Source: Paenibacillus sp. W2I17 (GTDB lineage: Bacteria > Bacillota > Bacilli > Paenibacillales > Paenibacillaceae). From it: a DNA stretch of 64,000 nucleotides. Below the pieces are notes generated by a model. The model searched no databases. It had not been told where the DNA came from and worked only from the letters and a program-made list of their open reading frames with translations. The translations under genes were made by a program, and so were the position numbers. Of the stretch, positions 57,324 through 64,000 are shown piece after piece. Numbering within the stretch: the stretch's first letter is position 1; every line of letters starts with the position of its first letter. Location of the stretch: NCBI RefSeq assembly GCF_030815985.1, contig NZ_JAUSXM010000001.1:6448001-6512000 (forward strand). The letters run 5' to 3'.

Positions 57324-57400
57324 TAATGTCATACCATTTCTCACTTGGATTACATGTTGAATTTATGTGCTGTGAGACGATAATTCATAGATTAATAAAC

Positions 57401-57429
57401 AATAGGCGCCCTGATGAAGGGCGCCTATT
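57401..57429 (-). terminator. terminator after the P-type ATPase
   Basis: AATAGGCGCCCT and AGGGCGCCTATT form a stem of about 12 bases with a short loop; TTTATT follows on the minus strand. Confidence 0.8.
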
Positions 57430-57472
57430 TCTGCATGCAACTTTTTAATATGAGAGGTACATCTTTTGACTT

Positions 57473-60124
57473 TTACGCCGCAGTAACTTGTTTGCCGCGA
57501 TTGCGAATCCATTTGATGACATCCATCAGAATGACGGCAGCAAGAGCAAGTCCGCCTGCAATCAGGAACTCATTCCAACCAAATGTATCCGGGATGGCGA
57601 ATACACCACGAACACCTGGAATCAGTGTGATTGCATAGAGACACAGACATACCAGAATGGAGCCAAGCACGAATTTATTGGTCATAAAGCCCACCTGGAA
57701 GATGGTTTGTGTATTGGAACGTGCTGCAAATGTTTGCAGACTGCGTGCGAGAATCAAGGTTGTGAAGGCCATAGCCACACTGATTTCCTCCGAAATACCA
57801 AGTCCGATATATTGGGACACGATAACAGCCGCACCAATCAGGACACCACGCGTAATCACAGCCTGCAGGGTTCCGCCTGCAAAGATACCTTCGTTGATAT
57901 CACGCGGTTTACGCCGCATGACATCTGGCTCAGGTTTCTCTGTACCCAAAGCAATGGCAGGCAGGGAGTCGTTCACCAGATTGATGAACAGCAGCTGAAG
58001 GGCAGTAAACGGATTAACCCAGCCGACGATCAAGGCAAACAAAATGGCGATAATGGCACCGAGATTACCAGCGAACAGGTATGCGATGGCTTTTTTGATA
58101 TTATCAAATACCATACGTCCAACACTGACCGCATTCACGATGGAGACAAAGTTATCATCCGTCAGAATCATGGCAGCCGCATCCTTGGCGACATCCGTGC
58201 CGCTACCCATCGCTACGCCGATGTCGGCTTGTTTCAGCGCAGGTGCGTCATTGACTCCATCTCCGGTCATGGCTGCCACTTTGCCTTTACGCTGCCATGC
58301 ACGCACAATCCGGATTTTGTTCTCAGGTGATACTCTGGCGTATACCGAGATGTGTTCAAGTTGTTGATCCAGCTCTTCATCAGACATTTTGTCCAATTCG
58401 GCTCCGGTAATGGCGAGGTCATCTGGTTCCGCAAGGCCGATATCCACACCGATGGCCTGAGCCGTCGTTTTGTGATCTCCGGTGATCATGATGGTTCGAA
58501 TGCCCGCTTTTTTGGACTCTTCAATAGAACCGTATACCGCTTCACGTGGTGGGTCTATCATCGCTGTCAGACCCACAAGCGTCAGATCATGCTCGTCGTC
58601 AATGGTGACCTGATTTTTATCATCGAATTTTTTGTACGCGTAGGCCAGCACACGGAAGGCACGTTTGGAGAAGGCTTCATTTTTTTCTTCAAACTGTGTG
58701 CGGATCTCTGGTGTGAGGGGCTGAACCTCACCGTTGATAAACACATGACTACAGCGACTGAACAGCACATCCGGTCCACCTTTGGTCAGCAAAGCCGTCT
58801 GTCCCTCGAAGGTATGCACCGTACTCATGAGCTTTCGATCAGAGTCAAAAGGAAGCTCAGCTTCACGCGGGAACTGGTCACGGATTTCATTGTAATCTTT
58901 GTTCACCCGGTTGCTGAAGGCGATGAGGGCCACTTCGGTTGGATCACCCAGTTCCTTGCCTTCCTGGTTAATATTCGAGTCATTGCAGAGCACTGCAATA
59001 TGTAACAGACGTCGTTCCTCTTCCGACCACTGATCGGGATCATCGGGGAATTCGTCCTTGGTGCCATGGGGAATGTAATAATCAACGACAGTCATCTTAT
59101 TCTGAGTTAGCGTTCCTGTTTTATCCGTACAGATGATACTGGCAGAGCCGAGCGCCTCAACGGCAGGCAGTCTGCGAATGATCGCATGTTGTTTGGCCAT
59201 CTTATTTGTTCCGAGTGACAATACGATAGTCACAATGGAGGATAGCGCCTCAGGAATGGCAGCAACCGCAACAGCTACGGCAAACATCAGTGCATTTACG
59301 ATGGATGGTCCGATATTCTCCGTACCTTCGGTCAACCATACACGACCGGCTTCAATGCCAAAGATGAGAATCGACAAGCCCAGGATGAAAAAGCCCAGTT
59401 TTTTGCTGAATGATTCCAACTTGCGCTGTAATGGCGTGTTTTTGGCCTCGGCATTTTTAATCAGTTCGGCAATTTTGCCGATTTCGGTTTTGAGAGCCGT
59501 ACCTGTAATGACAAGCATGCCACGTCCATATACGACGAGTGAGCCACTGAAGGCCATATTGCGACGATCTCCGATTGGAGCCTCATCCGGGATGGTATCG
59601 GCGTGTTTCTCCGCAGCTTCGGATTCTCCGGTCAACATGCCTTCGTTGATTTTCAGACTTCCTGATTCCAGGATACGCCCGTCTGCCGGGACATAATCAC
59701 CTGCATCCAGCATAACAATATCACCGGGAACAAGTTCCCTCGCTGGAATGGTCTTTTTCTGCCCGTCACGAATGACCTTGGCTTCAGGTGCAGACATTTG
59801 TTTCAGCGCGTCGAGCGAGCTTTCGGCTTTTTTGGTCTGAACTACGCTGATCACCGCGTTGAGCAAAATAACCAGGAATATGATCAACGATTCAATCAGG
59901 TGTCCAAGGACAACCTGTACAGCGGCTGCAATCAGCAGCACGATGACCATTGGATCTTTGAAATTTTCGAGGAACAGTTTCCAGACTGGTGTTGCATCTT
60001 TACCTTTTAACTCGTTATATCCTTCCGTTTCAAGTCTCTTGGCAGCTTCGGAGGTCGTGAGTCCCTTGGAGGAACTCTGTACATCCTGAAGGGTTTCCTC
60101 CGCACTGTGTCTGTAATGTTGCAA
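57473..60124 (-). CDS. calcium-type P-type ATPase (P2A)
   Basis: The 883-residue ion pump includes the cation ATPase N domain, TGES at 165-168, PEALSSIVTI at 291-300 in helix 4, phosphorylation Asp334 in CTDKTGTLT, and hinge TGDGVNDAPALKQADIGVAMG. PEAL replaces the usual PEGL of animal calcium pumps, as in several bacterial relatives. The C-terminal six-helix domain is complete. It probably exports Ca2+ (or Mn2+). TTG at 60124 has AAGGAG 8 bases upstream. Confidence 0.92.
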   Translation of the reverse strand: MQHYRHSAEETLQDVQSSSKGLTTSEAAKRLETEGYNELKGKDATPVWKLFLENFKDPMVIVLLIAAAVQVVLGHLIESLIIFLVILLNAVISVVQTKKAESSLDALKQMSAPEAKVIRDGQKKTIPARELVPGDIVMLDAGDYVPADGRILESGSLKINEGMLTGESEAAEKHADTIPDEAPIGDRRNMAFSGSLVVYGRGMLVITGTALKTEIGKIAELIKNAEAKNTPLQRKLESFSKKLGFFILGLSILIFGIEAGRVWLTEGTENIGPSIVNALMFAVAVAVAAIPEALSSIVTIVLSLGTNKMAKQHAIIRRLPAVEALGSASIICTDKTGTLTQNKMTVVDYYIPHGTKDEFPDDPDQWSEEERRLLHIAVLCNDSNINQEGKELGDPTEVALIAFSNRVNKDYNEIRDQFPREAELPFDSDRKLMSTVHTFEGQTALLTKGGPDVLFSRCSHVFINGEVQPLTPEIRTQFEEKNEAFSKRAFRVLAYAYKKFDDKNQVTIDDEHDLTLVGLTAMIDPPREAVYGSIEESKKAGIRTIMITGDHKTTAQAIGVDIGLAEPDDLAITGAELDKMSDEELDQQLEHISVYARVSPENKIRIVRAWQRKGKVAAMTGDGVNDAPALKQADIGVAMGSGTDVAKDAAAMILTDDNFVSIVNAVSVGRMVFDNIKKAIAYLFAGNLGAIIAILFALIVGWVNPFTALQLLFINLVNDSLPAIALGTEKPEPDVMRRKPRDINEGIFAGGTLQAVITRGVLIGAAVIVSQYIGLGISEEISVAMAFTTLILARSLQTFAARSNTQTIFQVGFMTNKFVLGSILVCLCLYAITLIPGVRGVFAIPDTFGWNEFLIAGGLALAAVILMDVIKWIRNRGKQVTAA

Positions 60125-60343
60125 TTGACCAGCTCCTTGAATATTAGATTTCTCTGTGTATTACCCTTACGGGCAAAATCTAGAATCGTTTCATTTTCGA
60201 ATTTTTTAAGATTATGGATTTATACGTTTTTAGCTGTACACAGTATTTTTCATAATGATCCGAGATATGCCTTTTTTTGAATGTTATTATTTCCAGTTTG
60301 GATGATAGTCTGGAGAACCATATATAGATGTTGGATCAGAAAC
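60125..60343. other. AT-rich non-coding region between ATPase and hcp
   Basis: About 220 bases carrying the divergent ATPase promoter. I see no open frame with a ribosome site and no clear repeat before the Fnr-like box. Confidence 0.4.
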
Positions 60344-60386
60344 TGTGTGCACCATCACACTAGCTCATATCAGGGTCTGTTACGCT
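60344..60386 (+). promoter_or_regulatory. Fnr-like box and promoter of hcp
   Basis: TGTGT, six bases, TCACA (60344-60359) matches the Bacillus Fnr consensus TGTGA-N6-TCACA with one mismatch. A -10-like TACGCT lies at 60381-60386, so the predicted start is near 60393. That puts the box centre at -41.5, the classical activating position. Confidence 0.65.
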
Positions 60387-60432
60387 ATTACATAACGAAC
60401 TGCGTTTAATCTAAGTTTGGAGGGGAAACCAT

Positions 60433-61725
60433 ATGTTTTGTTATCAGTGCGAACAGACGCCGAGTGGCGGGTGTACCGTGGTAGGGGTATGCGGCAAAAA
60501 CGAAACAATCGCAAGTTTGCAGGATACGATGATTTTTGCGTTAAAAGGCATCGCTGCTTATGCCACACATGCACGCCAGTTGGGATATTCTGATCCTGAG
60601 GTGGATCGGATTACACATGAGGCATTATATATGACATTAACGAACTCGAATTTTAATGTACAGGAACATCTGGATATGGCGATGAAGGTAGGTAATGCAG
60701 CAATCCGCATTATGGATGTGTTGGATCGTGCGCACACGGACCGCTTTGGTGTACCGCAACCGATTACGGTTAGCCAGAACCAGATTGAAGGACAGTGCAT
60801 CGTGGTGACGGGACATAATCTGTATGCATTGGAGGAGTTGCTTCGTCAAACTGAAGGGAAAGGAATTAACATCTATACGCACTCGGAAATGTTGCCTGCG
60901 CACGGTTATCCGGCGCTGAAGAAATACGCCCATCTCAAGGGTAATATCGGTAAAGCCTGGTACGATCAAAGAAGACTTTTCGAACAATTCCCGGGTGCTA
61001 TTCTTGCAACAACCAACTGTGTCATGCCGATCAAAGGCACATATGCAGACCGCTTTTTCTCCTACGAAGTAGCGGGTCTGGAGGGTGTGGCCAAGATCAT
61101 GGATGATGACTTCTCACCGCTGATTGAACGTGCATTGTCTCTACCTGCGGCTAATGTACAGTCGGAGCAAGTCTTAACGACAGGATATCATCATGAGACC
61201 GTGATTGGGCTTGCGCCAGAGATTATTCAAGCGGTGAAAGACGGCCATATCCGTCGATTCTTCGTTATTGCTGGTTGTGATGCGCCAGGCAAAGGTGGCA
61301 ACTACTATCGTGAACTCGCGACATCTTTACCGAATGATACCGTAATTCTGACGACATCCTGTGGTAAGTTCCGTTTCAACGATGTGGATTATGGTACGGT
61401 TGGAGACACGGGTATACCGCGTTATATCGACCTGGGTCAATGCAATAATTCTGGTTCTACGGTGAAAATTGCAATGGCTTTGGCGGATGCTTTTGGCTGT
61501 ACCGTGAACGAGTTACCTGTCAGTATTGTCCTGTCCTGGTTTGAGCAAAAAGCAGTTGCGATCCTGCTTGGCTTGTTCAGCCTTGGCATTCAGGACATTC
61601 GAATTGGACCAAAACCGCCTGAGTTCATATCGGAAGGAGTCTTGGATGTACTCGTGGATATGTTTGGTCTGAAGTTAATTACAACAGCAGAAGAAGATAT
61701 GAACGCGATGTTGGCACTGTCATAG
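60433..61725 (+). CDS. hcp: hybrid cluster protein (hydroxylamine reductase), short form
   Basis: An iron-sulfur/oxo cluster enzyme of nitrosative stress; relatives reduce hydroxylamine or nitric oxide. The N-terminal cluster cysteines are C3, C6, C14 and C20. Further cluster ligands appear in TTNCVMPIK, AGCDAPGKGGNYYRE, TTSCGKFRFN and LGQCNNSG, and the closing Glu region near IGPKPPEF is present. At 430 residues it is about 110 shorter than the 540-residue class, fitting the short class that lacks the second helical bundle. GGAGGGG precedes the ATG. Confidence 0.92.
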   Translation: MFCYQCEQTPSGGCTVVGVCGKNETIASLQDTMIFALKGIAAYATHARQLGYSDPEVDRITHEALYMTLTNSNFNVQEHLDMAMKVGNAAIRIMDVLDRAHTDRFGVPQPITVSQNQIEGQCIVVTGHNLYALEELLRQTEGKGINIYTHSEMLPAHGYPALKKYAHLKGNIGKAWYDQRRLFEQFPGAILATTNCVMPIKGTYADRFFSYEVAGLEGVAKIMDDDFSPLIERALSLPAANVQSEQVLTTGYHHETVIGLAPEIIQAVKDGHIRRFFVIAGCDAPGKGGNYYRELATSLPNDTVILTTSCGKFRFNDVDYGTVGDTGIPRYIDLGQCNNSGSTVKIAMALADAFGCTVNELPVSIVLSWFEQKAVAILLGLFSLGIQDIRIGPKPPEFISEGVLDVLVDMFGLKLITTAEEDMNAMLALS

Positions 61726-61816
61726 GATGAGGATGTATATTTACGTGCATCGCCCTCTGATGACTGCGAATGTCGGTTGTGAGTACGAAGAGAATGACTC
61801 ATAAGTAAAGATGGAT

Positions 61817-61844
61817 AAAAGCCTACATAAGAGTAGGCTTTTTT
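61817..61844 (+). terminator. terminator after hcp
   Basis: AAAAGCCTAC, loop and GTAGGCTTTT, followed by TTGCTTTTT. Confidence 0.88.
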
Positions 61845-61922
61845 GCTTTTTCGACCTTCATAGGTCAATATACCTTGTACAAATGAACATGCAATGTCAG
61901 GGAAATTAGTTTTTTTATCCTA

Positions 61923-61952
61923 TTGAAGTTTTTTCATGGAAATGTGTATATA
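61923..61952 (+). promoter_or_regulatory. promoter of the EIIBC-like gene
   Basis: TTGAAG (61923-61928) and TATATA (61947-61952), 18 bases apart. No RAT or cre is seen between it and the gene. Confidence 0.5.
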
Positions 61953-62022
61953 GATAGAGGCATATTAGATCATAACACATCACAAAACACGGGTTTACCG
62001 TAACATGAGGAGATTGTACATA

Positions 62023-63432
62023 ATGCATAACACACAGATTGAAGATTGGTTGAAACTCGCAGGTGGCAAGGAGAATATCAAGCTCGTAGAACATGAAAAG
62101 GGCACAACGACGCTGGTACTGAAGGACAGTACACAATTGAACATGTCAGTTCTTGCCTCTACATATGTTGTAGCAGATATTCGGGTAACAGGTGAGCAGT
62201 GTCATTTAGTAATAAGAGATGAATCTTCACTTATCTACAATACATTACTGGGTATGAACAATTGGGATATAACAGGGACAGTGTTGCAGGAAGCGGGACA
62301 AACGAAGAAGAACAGATTCTCGATCTTACATTTTGTATCCGATGTGTTCAGGCCCTTGATGCCTGCGATTCTCGGAGCCGCTGTTATTAAAATTATAGTC
62401 GCCATTATTGCGTTAATGGATACGTACAGTTCTGCGGATTCTTCTGTATTGATGGACAGCCAGACCTTTACGATCTTCAGAATCATTGGAGACGGTGTAT
62501 TTTATGTACTGCCTGTATTGGTAGCAATCAGCACAGCGTATCGGTTGAAGAGCAACATCTATGTTGCTGCATCTATTGGCGGACTCATGTTTTATCCGGA
62601 GATGACCATGCTGATGTCAGGGGAAAAAGAGGTGCATTTCCTGGGTTTTCCACTCGTGTCCCAGCCTGCTTTTTACTCTACGCCCATCTGGGTCATTCTA
62701 ACGATCTGTGCAGCCGCCTTCTTGGAAAGAGTTGTTGAACGATGGAGTCCAAAATTCTCCAAAGGGATGATTGCTCCATTCCTGACGTTACTGATTCTTG
62801 TTCCGCTAGTATTGATGATTCTTGGTCCAGTCGGCACCTGGATTGATGAATATCTGCCGGAGGCATTGGATTCACTAGTAGCTAATGCTCCAGTGGTGTC
62901 GGTGATGTTACTGGGAGCAGTCTTCTCGCTAATGTTAATTATGGGATTACACTACTGGCTGATTGCCATCATCATTAATGAAATGGTTATGAATGGTGGT
63001 TCTATGGTGATTGCTGCCATGTTAGTGGCGATTGTAGGACAATCAGGGGCTGCGCTCGCAAACGCTTTGCGCTCAAAAGAGCCAGCTTCCAGAAGAGTTG
63101 CCTTCTGGGCAACGGGAACATCCCTCCTTGGAGTGGTAGAGCCTGCATTGTATGCAGTCAACATGAGAAAAAGATCCTCTTTCTACGCGGCATTGCTGGG
63201 TGGAGCTGCGGGTGGACTGTATTTTGGATTATTATCTGTCAAGGCATTTGCTATGGTGGGGAATCCGAGCTTGGTCAGCCTCCCGCTCTTCATCGAAGAG
63301 GGTGGCCTGAATCTGTTACACACTTGCATTGGTGTGGTTATTGCGTTTGGTGTCTCAGGTGGACTAACGTATTGGATGGCAGGAAAAGGACAGAAACGGG
63401 GACAGGGGTCACCGAAACCCAGCATTGAGTAA
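62023..63432 (+). CDS. PTS EIIBC-like protein lacking the EIIB phosphorylation cysteine
   Basis: The 469 residues are homologous to BglP but carry no EIIA domain. In the EIIB part, LAGGKENIKLVEHEKG aligns with BglP LVGGEENIDQVTHCMT, placing Glu25 where the phosphorylated cysteine should be. The EIIC region is full length with helices and a VVEPALYAVNM segment in place of GITEPAMYGIN. It therefore cannot phosphorylate sugar by the usual route; it may be a sensor, facilitator or decaying copy. ATG at 62023 follows GAGGAG; 62005 is an alternative. Confidence 0.85.
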   Translation: MHNTQIEDWLKLAGGKENIKLVEHEKGTTTLVLKDSTQLNMSVLASTYVVADIRVTGEQCHLVIRDESSLIYNTLLGMNNWDITGTVLQEAGQTKKNRFSILHFVSDVFRPLMPAILGAAVIKIIVAIIALMDTYSSADSSVLMDSQTFTIFRIIGDGVFYVLPVLVAISTAYRLKSNIYVAASIGGLMFYPEMTMLMSGEKEVHFLGFPLVSQPAFYSTPIWVILTICAAAFLERVVERWSPKFSKGMIAPFLTLLILVPLVLMILGPVGTWIDEYLPEALDSLVANAPVVSVMLLGAVFSLMLIMGLHYWLIAIIINEMVMNGGSMVIAAMLVAIVGQSGAALANALRSKEPASRRVAFWATGTSLLGVVEPALYAVNMRKRSSFYAALLGGAAGGLYFGLLSVKAFAMVGNPSLVSLPLFIEEGGLNLLHTCIGVVIAFGVSGGLTYWMAGKGQKRGQGSPKPSIE

Positions 63433-63462
63433 TACGTAAAACGTAGCATTAAAGTTGTAAGA

Positions 63463-63499
63463 AAGAGCCTGTACCTGATGGTACGGGCTTTTTTTTTTG
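63463..63499 (+). terminator. terminator after the EIIBC-like gene
   Basis: AGCCTGTACC and GGTACGGGCT arms with a short loop, followed by nine or more T. Confidence 0.88.
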
Positions 63500-63648
63500 T
63501 GTTTTTTCTGATTAAATTAATTATGAGATGTATAATAGCTGTCCACCATTTTATTCAAGCCATAGCTTGTTGGTTATGGAGTTGTCATGTATTTTGATAT
63601 AGTGAAACCTATAATTCTGGATTACTAATCCCTTTGAAAGGATAACCT

Positions 63649-64000
63649 ATGTCTGACAACATGGAATGGATTGCTCAATGGAAGTCAACGAATACACTAA
63701 GCAACGCATGGATAACAAAAGGCGAACTGCATCACTTTTTCAGTCACACCTTGATATTTATCATTGATGGAAAAGCGATCTGGAATATAAATGGACATCG
63801 AGTTCACGTTTCCTATGGAGAATTAATTGCGCTTGAAGAGAACTCCGTAATGGAGGTCATTGAAGGTGGCAACCTGGATCTGGCAGGCTGGCATGTTCAG
63901 TTCGATACATATTCGGTGCTGCATGATAGACGGGAAGCTGAGAAGTTCGAATGGCGGTTACCGTCAGGAGAGGCGTATCAGAAAGTGCAACTGTCCGGTG
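63649..64000 (+). CDS. AraC-type regulator N-terminal ligand domain (partial)
   Basis: The open frame runs off the right edge after 117 codons. It starts ATG behind GAAAGGAT. The visible residues (HHFFSHTLIFIIDGKAIWNINGHR, VSYGELIALEENSVMEV, LAGWHVQFDTYS) follow the cupin-like N terminus of AraC regulators of the Btr/YbbB or sugar type. No DNA-binding part is in view, so the class is probable rather than proven. It lies downstream of the cysteine-less PTS gene after a terminator. Confidence 0.6.
   Translation, partial: MSDNMEWIAQWKSTNTLSNAWITKGELHHFFSHTLIFIIDGKAIWNINGHRVHVSYGELIALEENSVMEVIEGGNLDLAGWHVQFDTYSVLHDRREAEKFEWRLPSGEAYQKVQLSG

Noticed and set aside
57488..58330. Open frames on the plus strand opposite the P-type ATPase
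   Set aside because: Compositionally odd (Cys/His-rich) and without ribosome sites; antisense shadow of a conserved gene.

Overview
The window looks like chromosomal DNA of a Paenibacillus-type Firmicute. Evidence: strong AGGAGG-type ribosome sites, at least eight TTG starts, sigma-A promoters, LicT/BglG antitermination, an RsbQ homologue, many secreted or lipoprotein polysaccharide-related proteins, and moderate GC. I see no rRNA, tRNA, CRISPR array, insertion sequence or prophage.

Layout. 1-5 kb: an oligopeptide-type ABC transporter (signal-peptide start of a binding protein, two permeases with unusual N-terminal extensions, and a divergent fused double ATPase). 5-8.3 kb: a lipoprotein, a GAF-LuxR regulator, a suppressor-of-fused (SUFU) protein and a small orphan. 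8.4-14.9 kb: an aryl-beta-glucoside cluster of two GH1 6-phospho-beta-glucosidases, the antiterminator LicT and the PTS transporter BglP. Each of the four genes has its own RAT/terminator switch. 14.9-18 kb: a LysR regulator divergent from an ankyrin protein and an NCS2 permease. 18-23 kb: a PilZ protein, five small acidic proteins including DUF6386 and SMI1/KNR4 types, and an ECF sigma/anti-sigma pair. 23-27.4 kb: a GH42 beta-galactosidase with divergent AraC regulator, then a secreted PL1 pectate lyase. 27.6-33 kb: a chemoreceptor, a GNAT-like protein, a VOC protein and an alkaline phosphatase. 33-37.6 kb: a regulator, an AbgT transporter and an M20 hydrolase, probably for p-aminobenzoyl-glutamate. 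38-43 kb: a secreted carboxylesterase behind a RAT switch, a low-GC secreted orphan and a beta-propeller protein. 43-46 kb: a Fur-box-linked PchR-like regulator with MFS exporter, and Hsp20. 46-49.5 kb: DUF1697, SMI1/KNR4, and a Sde182-like lipoprotein behind another RAT switch. 49.5-60 kb: TetR/MFS, RsbQ with PAS-GGDEF, a beta-helix lipoprotein, DUF2625, a DHA2 exporter and a Ca2+-type P-ATPase. 60-64 kb: a short hybrid cluster protein with an Fnr-like box, a PTS EIIBC lacking the EIIB cysteine, and the start of an AraC-like regulator.

How it works together. The most striking feature is a dispersed beta-glucoside antitermination regulon. RAT hairpins matching those of the licT cluster recur about 26 and 36 kb away, in front of a secreted esterase and a Sde182-like (cellulose-binding family) lipoprotein. 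Several of these promoters carry a catabolite-response-like sequence overlapping the -35 box. LicT may therefore couple glucoside uptake to extracellular plant-polymer proteins. Other points worth checking are the RsbQ/PAS-GGDEF pair, the cysteine-less PTS protein, the extended Opp permeases, and a TetR operator candidate lying between the -35 and -10 of its own operon.
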